A program made the position numbers and the translations under genes. 64,000 nt of DNA from Mycobacterium sp. 1274761.0 (GTDB lineage: Bacteria; Actinomycetota; Actinomycetes; Mycobacteriales; Mycobacteriaceae): assembly GCF_001668615.1 (NCBI RefSeq), contig NZ_LZMC01000042.1, forward strand, positions 33,621 through 97,620, written 5' to 3'. This document shows, piece after piece, positions 16,885-26,263 of this stretch. The notes beneath the pieces are model-generated. The model was not told the DNA's origin, searched no databases, and saw only the letters and a program-made list of their open reading frames with translations. The number at the start of each line of letters is the position of its first letter. Positions within the stretch are counted from its first letter, which is position 1.

Positions 16885-18020
16885 CCGGTCCGCTGCGCGG
16901 CGTGCGGATCGTCATGATGGGCGGGCTCGGTCCCGGGCCGTTCTGCGGAATGCTGCTCGGTGACCTGGGCGCCGACGTGGTGCGCATCGACATGCCACGC
17001 GCAGTCGACGGTGAGCTGCCGATCGACTACACCGTCCGGCGCAGCCAGCGATCCATCGCGCTGGATGTCAAAGATGATTGGGGCCGGACGGTCTTGCTGC
17101 AGTTGATCGACGACGCCGACGCCTTCGTCGAGGTTTTCCGCCCCGGCGTCGCCGAACGGCTCGGTATCGGTCCGGACGATCTGCTCGCCCGTAATCCCCG
17201 GCTGGTGTATGCGCGGATGACTGGCTACGGCCAGGACGGTCCGTACGCCGAGCGCGCCGGCCACGACATCAACTACATCGCGCTCGCGGGAGCGTTGCAC
17301 GGGATCGGCCCCGCGAACGCGCCGGTACCCCCACTGAACCTGGTGGGCGACTACGGCGGTGGCGGCATGTTGCTCGCGGTCGGGTTGCTCAGCGCGATCA
17401 TGGAGGCGCGGACGTCACGACAGGGCCAGGTGGTGGACGTGTCGATGGTCGACGGCGCCGCGACGCTGATGGCGCCCTACTGGGGCATGGTGGCCGCGGG
17501 CACCTGGCGAGACCAGCGGCACGCCAACGTGTTGGACGGCGCCGCCCACTATTACGGGGTCTACGAGACCGCTGACGGTGAGCACGTCGCGGTGGGCGCC
17601 ATGGAGCCGCAGTTCTACGCGGAGCTGTGTCAGCGGCTGGATGTCGACGTGCCGCAGGACGAGGACGATCCGCAGGCGTGGGCCGCGCACCGCGCGGTGC
17701 TCGCGACGCGGTTCCGCGAGCGGTCACGCGCCGAGTGGGAAGCCCAGCTCGATTCGCCGGGCTGTTGTGCCACACCGGTTTTGAGCCTCGCCGAGGCGCC
17801 CCGGCACCCGCACAACGCCGCGCGAGGCACCTTCATCGAGGTCGACGGTGTCGTGCAACAGGCTCCGGCGCCGCGGTTCTCGCGGACCGTGCCCTCGACA
17901 CCGGCCGGGCCGGCGCTTCCGGGCGACCACACCCGCGAGGTGCTCACCGAGCTGGGCCTGGACGACGAAGCCGTCGCGGCCCTTCTGGAATCCGGATCGG
18001 CGCGGCAGAGTAGCCGCTGA
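16872..18020 (+). CDS. Alpha-methylacyl-CoA racemase (family III CoA transferase fold)
   Basis: A 382-residue CaiB/BaiF-fold protein that keeps the racemase catalytic set of mycobacterial Mcr: His131 (AGHDINYIALAG), Asp160 (NLVGDYGGGG) and Glu245 (VGAMEPQFY). It therefore racemises 2-methyl branched acyl-CoAs rather than transferring CoA. Such an enzyme is needed before beta-oxidation of sterol side chains or isoprenoid acids, which is the best clue to the substrate class. Starts are possible at ATG 16872 or GTG 16881; the latter gives a GTGA overlap. Confidence 0.92.
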   Translation: MGDVTGPLRGVRIVMMGGLGPGPFCGMLLGDLGADVVRIDMPRAVDGELPIDYTVRRSQRSIALDVKDDWGRTVLLQLIDDADAFVEVFRPGVAERLGIGPDDLLARNPRLVYARMTGYGQDGPYAERAGHDINYIALAGALHGIGPANAPVPPLNLVGDYGGGGMLLAVGLLSAIMEARTSRQGQVVDVSMVDGAATLMAPYWGMVAAGTWRDQRHANVLDGAAHYYGVYETADGEHVAVGAMEPQFYAELCQRLDVDVPQDEDDPQAWAAHRAVLATRFRERSRAEWEAQLDSPGCCATPVLSLAEAPRHPHNAARGTFIEVDGVVQQAPAPRFSRTVPSTPAGPALPGDHTREVLTELGLDDEAVAALLESGSARQSSR

Positions 18021-18042
18021 ACTTCGACGAAAAGGACGACCG

Positions 18043-19338
18043 ATGGCGTGGGACTTCTCAACCGACCTGGAGTGGGCCGAGCAGCTGGCGTGGGTCGAGC
18101 AGTTCGTGCGGTCCGAATGCGAGCCGATCGACCTGATCGTCAAGGAGTCCCACGACCTCAACGACCCCGTACGCCAGGCGCTCATCCCGCCGCTGCAGGA
18201 GATCGTCAAGGAGCGCGGGTTGTGGGCCACTCACCTGGGCCCGCACCTCGGCGGCCCCGGCTACGGCCAGGTCAAGCTGGCATTGCTCAACGAGATCCTC
18301 GGGCGGTCCGAATGCGCGCCGATAGTGTTCGGTTCGCAGGCACCGGATTCCGGCAACAGTGAGATTCTCGCCCACTACGGCACCCCGGAGCTCAAGCAGC
18401 GCTATCTCGAGCCGTTGCTGGACAACCGCATCGTGTCCTGCTTCTCGATGACCGAACCCCAGGGCGGGGCCGACCCGAAGGTGTTCACCACCACCGCCGT
18501 ACAGGACGGCGACCACTGGGTGATCAACGGCGAGAAGTGGTTTTCGTCGTTTGCGTCGATGGCGTCGTTCATCATCGTGATGGCGATGACGGACCCAGAC
18601 GCGCCGCCGTACGAACGCTATTCGATGTTCGTCGTGCCCGGGGACACACCGGGCATCAACGTGCTGCGTGACGTCGGGCTGGGCTACCAGCCACTCGGCG
18701 GCGGCCGCGAGGGCTATGTCCGCTACGAAAACGTTCGCGTGCCAAGCGATCACATGCTCGGTCCCCGCGGCGGAGCCTTCGTGGTCGCCCAGACGAGGTT
18801 GGGCGGCGGGCGCATCCACCACGCCATGCGCACCGTCGGCCTGGTGCGTCGCATCTTCGACATGATCTGCGAACGCGCGGTGTCGCGCTACACACAGGGT
18901 GAGATGCTCTCGAAAAAGCAACTCGTCCAGGAGATGGTCGCGGACTCGTGGATGGACATCGAGGCGTTCCGGCTGCTGACCCTGCAGACCGCGTGGAAGA
19001 TCGACCAGCACAACAACTACAAGGCCGTGCGGGCTGATATTTCGGCGGTCAAGGCGATGATGCAGAAGGTGCTCCACGACGTGTCGGCGCGGGCTCTTCA
19101 GCTGCACGGCTCGCTGGGCACCACCCACGAGATGCCGTTCGTACAGTACCTGGTGGAGTCGTTCGTGCTGGGGCTCGCCGACGGGCCGACCGAGGTGCAC
19201 AAGGTCACGTTGGCCCGGTTGCTGCTCAAGGACTACAAGCCGGCACCCGACGTCTTCCCTTCCGAGCACCTGCTGCGGCTGCGGGCCGCCGCCGAGGCGA
19301 AGTTCGCCGACAAGCTGGCCGGTATCGAACTCACCTGA
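18043..19338 (+). CDS. Acyl-CoA dehydrogenase (431 residues)
   Basis: A longer acyl-CoA dehydrogenase starting MAWDFSTDLEWAEQLAWVEQF after AAAGGA. Motifs are MTEPQGGADP, INGEKWFSS, and the C-terminal GSLGTTHEMPF with LADGPTEVHKVTLAR. It resembles the family of phosphotransferase-linked dehydrogenases for longer or bulky acyl groups (ACAD10/11-like C-terminal half). Third dehydrogenase of the unit, so it may act on a different intermediate from the preceding pair. Confidence 0.94.
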   Translation: MAWDFSTDLEWAEQLAWVEQFVRSECEPIDLIVKESHDLNDPVRQALIPPLQEIVKERGLWATHLGPHLGGPGYGQVKLALLNEILGRSECAPIVFGSQAPDSGNSEILAHYGTPELKQRYLEPLLDNRIVSCFSMTEPQGGADPKVFTTTAVQDGDHWVINGEKWFSSFASMASFIIVMAMTDPDAPPYERYSMFVVPGDTPGINVLRDVGLGYQPLGGGREGYVRYENVRVPSDHMLGPRGGAFVVAQTRLGGGRIHHAMRTVGLVRRIFDMICERAVSRYTQGEMLSKKQLVQEMVADSWMDIEAFRLLTLQTAWKIDQHNNYKAVRADISAVKAMMQKVLHDVSARALQLHGSLGTTHEMPFVQYLVESFVLGLADGPTEVHKVTLARLLLKDYKPAPDVFPSEHLLRLRAAAEAKFADKLAGIELT

Positions 19339-19356
19339 TTTTGGAGGTAGGCAGCA

Positions 19357-20145
19357 ATGTCGATGTCGTGTGACGGCAAGGTGGCCTTGGTAACCGGAAC
19401 CAGCCGGGGCCTCGGCAAGGCGATCGCGCAGCGGCTGGCACGCGAGGGCGCCACGGTGGCGCTCACCGCGCGCACCATGGAGCCGGACCCGAAATACCAA
19501 GGCTCCCTTCGGCAGACGCTCGACGAGATCGACGCCTCCGGCGGCACAGCGGTCGCGATCCAGGCCGACCTGTCCAAGGTCGAGGAACGCGAACGGCTGT
19601 TCAGCGAGGTCGTCGACCGCGTCGGCGCACCCGACATCCTGGTCAACAACGCGGCGGTCACCTTCCTGCGTCCGCTCGACGAGTTCCCTGACCGTCGGGT
19701 GCGCTTGATGATGGAAATGCACGTGCTCGCTCCGCTGCACCTGACACAGCTCGCGATTCCGGCGATGCGTGAGCGAGGCCGCGGCTGGGTGCTCAACGTG
19801 ACGTCGGTCGGCGGGGATCTCCCGCCGGGCCCGCCGTTCTCCGACTTCGACCGCACCGCCGGTTTCGGGATCTACGGAACGGCTAAGGCCGCGCTCAACC
19901 GGCTGACCAAGAGCCTGGCGGCCGAACTGTACGACGACGGCATCGCCGTCAACGCCGCGGCGCCGACGAACCCGGTGGCGACGGAGGGCGCCGGCGCGCT
20001 GGATCTGGCCAAGACCGACACCGAGGACATCGAGCTGATCACCCAGACCGCGTTTTTGCTCTGCACCGGCGATCCGGCCACGCTGACCGGCCGGATCGCC
20101 CACACGCAGGAGTTTCTGCGCGAAGTCGGATCGCGCCGGAGTTAA
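19357..20145 (+). CDS. Short-chain dehydrogenase/reductase
   Basis: A 262-residue classical SDR: cofactor loop TGTSRGLG (14-21), NNAA, a serine in VTSVGG and the YGTAK catalytic pair. GGAGG precedes the ATG at 19357. As the last gene of the beta-oxidation unit it most likely oxidises a 3-hydroxyacyl-CoA or a ring alcohol. Its stop codon lies inside a palindrome that precedes the TetR gene. Confidence 0.93.
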   Translation: MSMSCDGKVALVTGTSRGLGKAIAQRLAREGATVALTARTMEPDPKYQGSLRQTLDEIDASGGTAVAIQADLSKVEERERLFSEVVDRVGAPDILVNNAAVTFLRPLDEFPDRRVRLMMEMHVLAPLHLTQLAIPAMRERGRGWVLNVTSVGGDLPPGPPFSDFDRTAGFGIYGTAKAALNRLTKSLAAELYDDGIAVNAAAPTNPVATEGAGALDLAKTDTEDIELITQTAFLLCTGDPATLTGRIAHTQEFLREVGSRRS

Positions 20146-20164
20146 TTAAACTGCTTGATTTAAC
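20141..20164. promoter_or_regulatory. Imperfect palindrome before the TetR gene
   Basis: A 24-bp AT-rich imperfect palindrome begins GTTAATTAAA and ends GATTTAAC, with 8 of 12 positions symmetric. It overlaps the stop codon of the SDR gene and ends 10 bp before the first possible TetR start. An AT-rich site in otherwise GC-rich DNA at this place suggests an autoregulatory operator or the promoter itself. Confidence 0.4.
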
Positions 20165-20174
20165 CTCATCCGGG

Positions 20175-20837
20175 GTGTCTACTGGGTCGGTGACTGCAGC
20201 CAGGGTGTTGAGCAGTGAACGATCATCGGCCACCAGGGAGGCGCTGCTGCTCGCGGCGGAGCGGTTGTTCGCCGAGCGCGGCATGTATGCCGTCTCGAAC
20301 CGGCAGATCAGTGAGGCCGCCAACCAGGGCAACAACGCCGCGGCGTGCTACCACTTCGGCACGCGAACGGATCTTCTGCGCGCGATCGAGAGCAAGCACC
20401 GAGCGCCGATCGAGGAACTGCGCGCCAGGATGCTCGCCGAGATCGAGGGTTCGACCGAGCTGCGCGACTGGGTGAGCGCGTTGGTGCTGCCGTTGACCGA
20501 TCACCTTGCGGCGCTGGGTAATCCCAGCTGGTATGCGCGATTCGCCGCGCAGGCGATGGCAGACCCGTCTTACCGCCAGGTGGTCACCAAGGACGCGCTG
20601 ACCTCACCGGAGCTGGTCGCTGCGATCAACGGGATCAACGACTGCCTGCCCGAGCTTCCGAAACGGGTGCGGTACGAACGGATCGTGATGGCGCGCAACC
20701 TGTTGATGCACACGTGCGCCGAACACGAAGTCGAGTTGGCCGAGCGCGGTGCCGAAGCCAGACTGGGGTGGGCCAGCGCCGGCCAGGGACTCATCGACGC
20801 GATCGTCGGCCTGTGGCAGGCGCCCGTCCATGCCTGA
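20175..20837 (+). CDS. TetR-family transcriptional regulator
   Basis: About 220 residues with an N-terminal TetR helix-turn-helix (REALLLAAERLFAERGMYAVSNRQISEAANQGNNAAACYHFGTR). GTG starts at 20175, 20190 and 20205 are all possible because little precedes the HTH. The ligand-binding part has no recognisable signature. It overlaps the following P450 gene by 8 bp, so it is co-transcribed with the P450-SDR-peptidase unit that it probably controls. Confidence 0.9.
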   Translation: MSTGSVTAARVLSSERSSATREALLLAAERLFAERGMYAVSNRQISEAANQGNNAAACYHFGTRTDLLRAIESKHRAPIEELRARMLAEIEGSTELRDWVSALVLPLTDHLAALGNPSWYARFAAQAMADPSYRQVVTKDALTSPELVAAINGINDCLPELPKRVRYERIVMARNLLMHTCAEHEVELAERGAEARLGWASAGQGLIDAIVGLWQAPVHA

Positions 20838-22035
20838 CGTCCTCGACTTCCCCATGCCGCGGGCGGCGGGCTGCCCGTTCGCACCGCCGCCCGAGGTGCT
20901 CGAACGCAGCGCCACCGAACAGCTTTTCCGCGTTCGCATCTGGGACGGCAGCACGCCCTGGCTGGTCACCGGCTACGAGGCCATCCGGTCGCTGTTCGCC
21001 GATAGCCGCGCCAGCGTCGACGACCGCAAACCCGGCTACCCCCACTGGAACGAGGGAATGCTGGCGACGGTGCACAAGCGGCCCCGGTCGGTGTTCACTT
21101 CGGATGCCGAGGAACACACCCGTTTCCGCCGCATGCTGTCGCGTCCGTTCACCTACAAACGCGTCGAGGCGCTGCGGCCTGCGGTGCAGCGGATCACCGA
21201 CCAACACATCGACGCCATCCTGGCCGGACCGAAGCCGGCTGACCTCGTCGAGGGGCTGGCGCTGGCCATCCCGTCCTTGGTCATCAGCGAAATGCTCGGT
21301 GTCTCTTACGAAGACGCCGAGTTCTTCCAGACCCAGGCCAACAAGGGAATGAGCCGCTACGCCAGCGCCGAAGACGCCGCGCAAGGCGCTGGCGCGTTGG
21401 CGAAGTACCTCGCCAACCTGGTCCGCACCAAGATCGACCACCCCGGTGAGGATCTGGTGTCCGACCTCGCCGAGCGCGTACGCAACGAGGAGATCAGCGT
21501 CCGCGAAGCCGCGCAACTGGCCACCGGTGTGCTGATCGCCGGGCACGAGACGACCGCGGGACAAATCGCGGTCAGCATCGTCGCGCTGCTCGAGCACCCC
21601 GAGCAGCTGGCGCTGCTCCGCGACGCCGACGATTCGCAGGTGATCGCCGCTGCGGTGGAGGAACTGATGCGCTACTGCAGCATCATCCAGACCGGGCAGC
21701 GGCGCATCGCCGACGAGGACATCGAAGTAGGCGGCCGCCTGATCCGGGCCGGCGACGGCATCATCCTCGATGTCGCGCCGGCGAACTGGGACCATCGCCA
21801 GTTCCCCGAACCCGACCGGCTTGATCTACGCCGTGACGACGGACCACACGTCGGTTTCGGCTACGGCCGACACCAGTGCGTCGGTCAGCAGCTCGCCCGG
21901 ATGGAGTTGCAGATCGTATTGCCGACGCTGTTCCGGCGCATTCCGACACTGCGGCTGGCGGTGCCGGTCGACGAGTTGCCGTTCAAACATGACGCGCTCG
22001 CCTACGGTCTCTACGAGTTGCCGGTCACCTGGTGA
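20830..22035 (+). CDS. Cytochrome P450 (401 residues)
   Basis: Starts [20 protein letters not shown]. This N-terminus is typical of actinobacterial CYP105/107-like enzymes. Motifs are I-helix AGHETT, ExxR EELMRY and heme loop [10 protein letters not shown] with Cys350. It differs clearly from the other six P450s of the window. No ferredoxin accompanies it, so it must borrow a redox partner. GTGA overlap with the next SDR. Confidence 0.96.
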   Translation: MPDVLDFPMPRAAGCPFAPPPEVLERSATEQLFRVRIWDGSTPWLVTGYEAIRSLFADSRASVDDRKPGYPHWNEGMLATVHKRPRSVFTSDAEEHTRFRRMLSRPFTYKRVEALRPAVQRITDQHIDAILAGPKPADLVEGLALAIPSLVISEMLGVSYEDAEFFQTQANKGMSRYASAEDAAQGAGALAKYLANLVRTKIDHPGEDLVSDLAERVRNEEISVREAAQLATGVLIAGHETTAGQIAVSIVALLEHPEQLALLRDADDSQVIAAAVEELMRYCSIIQTGQRRIADEDIEVGGRLIRAGDGIILDVAPANWDHRQFPEPDRLDLRRDDGPHVGFGYGRHQCVGQQLARMELQIVLPTLFRRIPTLRLAVPVDELPFKHDALAYGLYELPVTW

Positions 22036-22991
22036 CTGGCAACCTGACCCTCACGGTTCCGGATCTCTCCGGGCGGCTGGCGGTCGTCACCGGGGCCAAC
22101 AGCGGCCTGGGTCTAGGCCTGACTCGCGCGTTGTCGGCTGCCGGCGCCGACATCATCATGGCGGTGCGCAGCACCCGCAAGGGGGAGGCGGCGGCCGAGG
22201 ACATCCGGGGCACCGTTGCCGCGGCCAAGCTCACGATCAAGGAGCTGGATCTGGCATCGCTGAAAAGCGTTGCAGCCTTTGGTCAAGGCCTCGTCGACGA
22301 GGGCAGGCCCGTCGACCTTCTGATCAACAACGCGGGCGTGATGACCCCGCCGCAACGGCAGACCACCGACGACGATTTCGAGCTGCAATTCGGCGCAAAC
22401 CACCTCGGCCACTTCGCGCTGACGGCTCACCTGCTACCGCTGTTGCAGGCGGCTTCCGGCGCCCGGGTCGTCACCGTCGGCAGCATCGCTGCCAAACAAG
22501 AAGGCCTAGGCTTCGATGGCTTCGACGACGCCAATGCCGAGCAGCGATACCGGCCCATGCGCTCATACGGCATCGCCAAGCTTGCCCAGTTGATGTTCGC
22601 CGTCGAGCTGAACAGGCGAAGCGAGGCCGCGGCCTGGGGGCTGATGTCGAACGCGGCCCATCCCGGCTTAGCCAAGACGGGCCTGCTCAGCGGTGCATCG
22701 TATGGTCGGGAAAAGCCAAGGCTCAGTGCGCGGTTCACAATGCTGACGTGGCGGCTGCTGCCGTTCATGTGGCTCGACGTCGACGAAGCCATCAAACCGA
22801 CGCTGTATGCGGCGGTGTCACCGGACGCGACCGGCGGCGCGTACTACGGGCCGCGCGGCTTCTACGAAACCGCGGGCGGGGGAGTGACGTTCGCCAAGGT
22901 GCCGCGACTGGCCAGCAGCCAGAACGACGCACGCGCACTGTGGCAACTCAGCGAACAGCTCACCGGCATCACGTATCCGAAAGTGGATTGA
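22032..22991 (+). CDS. Short-chain dehydrogenase, retinol dehydrogenase-like
   Basis: A 319-residue SDR of the longer retinol/protochlorophyllide type: TGANSGLG cofactor loop, [16 protein letters not shown], a serine in VGSIA and the YGIAK pair. It acts on hydrophobic alcohols or ketones in its family. It is coupled to the P450 by a GTGA overlap, which suggests oxidation of the alcohol that the P450 makes. Confidence 0.92.
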   Translation: MTGNLTLTVPDLSGRLAVVTGANSGLGLGLTRALSAAGADIIMAVRSTRKGEAAAEDIRGTVAAAKLTIKELDLASLKSVAAFGQGLVDEGRPVDLLINNAGVMTPPQRQTTDDDFELQFGANHLGHFALTAHLLPLLQAASGARVVTVGSIAAKQEGLGFDGFDDANAEQRYRPMRSYGIAKLAQLMFAVELNRRSEAAAWGLMSNAAHPGLAKTGLLSGASYGREKPRLSARFTMLTWRLLPFMWLDVDEAIKPTLYAAVSPDATGGAYYGPRGFYETAGGGVTFAKVPRLASSQNDARALWQLSEQLTGITYPKVD

Positions 22992-23034
22992 CAAGAAAGA
23001 AGCACGGCAAATTGGCAGGACTTCTGTAGGAGAC

Positions 23035-24249
23035 ATGACGACCGTCGAACTGATTCCCGAGGCGCCCGACCGCGCGCGCATGTACCGCGACACCGGCGCC
23101 CGGCTCCGCGCGGCGATGGCCGAGCAGGGCGTTGACGCGTTGGTGCTTCTGCTCAACGGGCACGTGACATATGCGACCGGTGCGAGCTGGCCGATGCTCG
23201 ACGCCGGTCTGGGCCACGTGGAGCGCCCCGTAGCGATCGTGCTGGCCGACGACGAACACCCGCACCTGTTCATGCCGTTGCGTGAGGGTGCGTCCAGCGA
23301 ATTTCGGGTACCGCCTGACCATCTGCACGGACCGCTGTACCTCGAATTCGACGAAGGCGTCGAGCATTTCGCCCGCATGCTTGCCGGCCTCGTGCCTCCG
23401 AACGCATGTGTGGCCGTCGATGAGATGTCGGGCGCGATGCGCCGGGCCGCCGACCGGTTGTTCCCGGGCGGCCCACCGTCGGACGCGACGCTTGTCGTCG
23501 CGGCCGCTCAATTGGTCAAGACAGCCGACGAGGTGTCGTGTATCCGGCGCGCATGCCGGATCACCGACGAGGCGATGGTCGACATCCAGAAGCAACTCGT
23601 GCCGGGCGTGCGGCAGATTGATTTGTCGGCAGCGTTTGTGCGCCACGCCTTCGAGCTCGGCGCCACGGCCAACATGCTCGAGTCGATCTGGCAGGTGATG
23701 CCGCCATCGCGGGCCGAGGGCGTGTGGACGACGCACGGCGACCTTGCGTTGCCGCTGTTGACCACCGAGCGGGCACTGGCAGCCGGTGACGTTCTGTGGA
23801 CCGACGTCAGCATCTCCTACGCCGGTTACTGTTCAGACTTCGGCAGAACCTGGTTGGTCGGTCAGGAGCCCACGGTGGTGCAACAGGATCAGTTCTTGCA
23901 GTGGCGCGCGATCCTCGACGCCGTGCTCGCCGTCACGAGAGCGGGCGCCACCTCCGGGGATCTTGCCCGCGCGGCGATTGCGGCCAACGGCGGATCCAAA
24001 CCGTGGTTGCCACACTTCTATCTGGGACACGGCATCGGCACCTATCCTGCCGAAGCACCTTTGATAGGAACCGATCTCGGCGAGGAATACGACGACAACT
24101 TCGTCTTCCCGGCCGGCATGGCGCTGGTGCTCGAGCCGGTAATTTGGCAGGACGGCACCGGCGGTTACCGCAGCGAGGAGATCATCGTCACCACCGACGA
24201 CGGCTGGTACCGCCTCACCGACTACCCGTACACGCCCTATGGCAGCTGA
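23035..24249 (+). CDS. M24-family metallopeptidase (Xaa-Pro aminopeptidase/creatinase fold)
   Basis: A 404-residue pita-bread-fold protein. The metal ligands are visible: two aspartates in WTDVSISYAGYCSDFGRT, a histidine in LGHGIGT, and glutamates in LVLEPVIW and RSEEI. The creatinase-like N-terminal domain spans residues 1-160. GGAG precedes ATG 23035. The link to a P450/SDR unit suggests hydrolysis of an amide or amidine rather than a peptide, but this is inference. It converges with the next gene, overlapping by 13 bp at the 3' ends. Confidence 0.92.
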   Translation: MTTVELIPEAPDRARMYRDTGARLRAAMAEQGVDALVLLLNGHVTYATGASWPMLDAGLGHVERPVAIVLADDEHPHLFMPLREGASSEFRVPPDHLHGPLYLEFDEGVEHFARMLAGLVPPNACVAVDEMSGAMRRAADRLFPGGPPSDATLVVAAAQLVKTADEVSCIRRACRITDEAMVDIQKQLVPGVRQIDLSAAFVRHAFELGATANMLESIWQVMPPSRAEGVWTTHGDLALPLLTTERALAAGDVLWTDVSISYAGYCSDFGRTWLVGQEPTVVQQDQFLQWRAILDAVLAVTRAGATSGDLARAAIAANGGSKPWLPHFYLGHGIGTYPAEAPLIGTDLGEEYDDNFVFPAGMALVLEPVIWQDGTGGYRSEEIIVTTDDGWYRLTDYPYTPYGS

Positions 24250-25502
24250 ACTGACCGTCGAAGGGTCCGCAACGCTCCGGTGAGATTCCTTGACTCCCAG
24301 AGTTTCAGCACATTGCTCAGCATCTGCAGCGGGGCGCGGACGTGTTCGTCGCCCCTGATTGCCGGATCGGTGCGATGCGTCGCTTCGGGTGCCTTGACGC
24401 GGATCAGCGCGGGCACGTCCAGCAGCCAGGTGATGCCCATCAACGCGACGTAGAGCAGCACCTGCTGCTCGAGTGCCGCTGGATCAAGCTTCGGACCGCC
24501 CGATGCATGCACCTCACCGCAGAACAACTCGAGGATCTCGTCGAAATCCTGTTCCCATAGCTCGGTTTCGGCGCCCGACATGGAACCCCAGATGGCCATC
24601 GCCACGTTCAGCTGACTGACGCAGCCCCAGTCCATCAACCCGCATCTCAGCGTGCCGCCATCGTCAGTCCAGAACCATGCGTTGTCGACGTTGGCGTTCC
24701 AGTGGCTCAGCGCGATGTATTCCGTCGCGTCGGTGAGATGGCGCCAGATCGCTGACTCTCGCTCCAGCACCAGCTGAGCTTCGGCGGCGAAGCGATTGAA
24801 GAAGTTGGCCGAGCGCACGCTGGCGGGCAGCAGGCCAGGACGCGCCTCGGCGAACTCGGCGAGTCGCGCGACGCGCCGCGCCAACTTTTCCGGGCTCAGC
24901 GGTGGGGGTTCGCCCACCGCGGCGGCCCGCAGATCGACGGGGAACCGGCCGGTGAGCTGAGCGGGCAAGCTGCCGGATCGATGCGCGCCCGCCAGGCGGG
25001 CGATCGCGGTCAGCAGCGCGCGGTAATGGTCGGCGGCCCGAGGCATCTGGTAATCCAAGCACTTGTGGTACTGCCGTTCGATGCCGTTGCTGCCGAATTG
25101 GATTCGCTCGGTGATCAGGATGCCGGTGCCGGACTCACGGTGGTAATCGGCGAACTGTGGGCGCGGCACCACGATGGGGAACTCGGGCGTCAACGACAGC
25201 GACGCAAACGTGACCTCGGAGGCCATCTGGGTGCGTCCGCGATCGCGGACCGGGTCGTCGAAGTCGCGGGAGAACTTCACGAAGAGTTCGGTGTGCAGGT
25301 CCGGTCGCGGCTCGCGGTAGGTGACGTCGAGGAGCACCTTGCGGCCAGTGCTGCCGCCGGAAACTTCCTCACACCGGGTGACGGCCGTGACAGGCGTCTG
25401 AAAAGCCTTAATCAGAAACGCGACTCCGCCATCGCGCAGGGTGGCCGGGTCGGCGGGGAACGACAGACCGGACTCGTCGCCGGTGAACCAGCGACCCGTC
25501 AC
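24237..25502 (-). CDS. Phosphotransferase-like (APH/ecdysteroid-kinase fold) protein
   Basis: A 421-residue protein with an APH-type fold. FVKFSRD gives the ATP-site lysine, SHWNANVDN occupies the Brenner-motif position where active enzymes have HGDxxxxN, and LMDWGCV is the metal-binding D-x-G-like motif. The expected catalytic aspartate is asparagine (W-N-A-N), so catalysis is doubtful or altered. Family members phosphorylate hydroxylated hydrophobic molecules. GTG at 25502 overlaps the SDR stop by 4 bp. Last gene of a six-gene leftward unit. Confidence 0.8.
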   Translation of the reverse strand: MTGRWFTGDESGLSFPADPATLRDGGVAFLIKAFQTPVTAVTRCEEVSGGSTGRKVLLDVTYREPRPDLHTELFVKFSRDFDDPVRDRGRTQMASEVTFASLSLTPEFPIVVPRPQFADYHRESGTGILITERIQFGSNGIERQYHKCLDYQMPRAADHYRALLTAIARLAGAHRSGSLPAQLTGRFPVDLRAAAVGEPPPLSPEKLARRVARLAEFAEARPGLLPASVRSANFFNRFAAEAQLVLERESAIWRHLTDATEYIALSHWNANVDNAWFWTDDGGTLRCGLMDWGCVSQLNVAMAIWGSMSGAETELWEQDFDEILELFCGEVHASGGPKLDPAALEQQVLLYVALMGITWLLDVPALIRVKAPEATHRTDPAIRGDEHVRAPLQMLSNVLKLWESRNLTGALRTLRRSVQLP

Positions 25503-26263
25503 CAGGTCTGCTCGGCCGCGCGGACCAGCATCTCGTTGACTGCCACCCGCCGATCGCGCGTCACCATGTACACCACCGCATCGGCGATGTCCTCCGGCTG
25601 CAGTTTGACCATGCCGGCCGTGCGCTGGCTGTTGGCCGAATGCGCCTCGGTGTCAAGGTAATCGAAGATTTCCGTCTGCACCGTGCCCGGCTCGACGAGC
25701 CCGACGCGGACCCGCTTGCCGATCAGTTCCTGGCGGATGCCTTCGCTGAACGCGCCGACGCCGAACTTGGTCAACGAGTACACCGCGGTCCCTGACCGCG
25801 CCACCCGGCCGCCGGTCGAGCTGATCGTGACGAGATCGGCAACACCTCGCGGAGAGTCGGCGGCCGCAGCGATCAGGTGCGGGATCGCGGCGTGTGTGGC
25901 GTAGAGGACGCCCGACACGTTGACCGAGACAAGGTCATCCCAGTCCGCGAGAGGAGCAGCGGCGGCGTCGCCCATCCGCAACAGCCCGGCGTTGTTGACC
26001 AGGATGTCGAGGCGGCCCAACCCCTCGACCGTGGTTGCGATGGCGACGGCCACCTGGTCTGAGTCGGTGACATCGGCGGGCGTGACCAACGCCGCACCGC
26101 CGATGGACTCGATGTCGGCTTTCAGCTGCTCGAGCCGGTCGGCGCGGCGGGCGAGCAGTGCGACCGCCGCACCCTGCGTGGCCAGCGCGCGGGCCGTCGC
26201 GGCGCCGATCCCGCTGCTGGCTCCGGTAACCAACGCCACGGTGCCCGACAGGCTCGTCGTCAT
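25499..26263 (-). CDS. Short-chain dehydrogenase/reductase
   Basis: A 254-residue classical SDR with TGASSGIG, NNAG, ISSTGG and Y-S-L-T-K. The C-terminal part (FDYLDTEAHSANSQRTAGMVKLQPEDIADAVVYMVTRD) is of the clavulanate-dehydrogenase-like type that uses NADP. ATG at 26263 overlaps the fused CoA transferase stop by 4 bp. Confidence 0.93.
   Translation of the reverse strand: MTTSLSGTVALVTGASSGIGAATARALATQGAAVALLARRADRLEQLKADIESIGGAALVTPADVTDSDQVAVAIATTVEGLGRLDILVNNAGLLRMGDAAAAPLADWDDLVSVNVSGVLYATHAAIPHLIAAAADSPRGVADLVTISSTGGRVARSGTAVYSLTKFGVGAFSEGIRQELIGKRVRVGLVEPGTVQTEIFDYLDTEAHSANSQRTAGMVKLQPEDIADAVVYMVTRDRRVAVNEMLVRAAEQTW

Noticed and set aside
18058..20103. Leftward open frame of 681 codons opposite the acyl-CoA dehydrogenase and SDR genes
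   Set aside because: It is a high-GC antisense shadow: its residues are Arg/His/Val/Gly-rich without domain motifs, while both sense genes have full catalytic signatures and ribosome sites.
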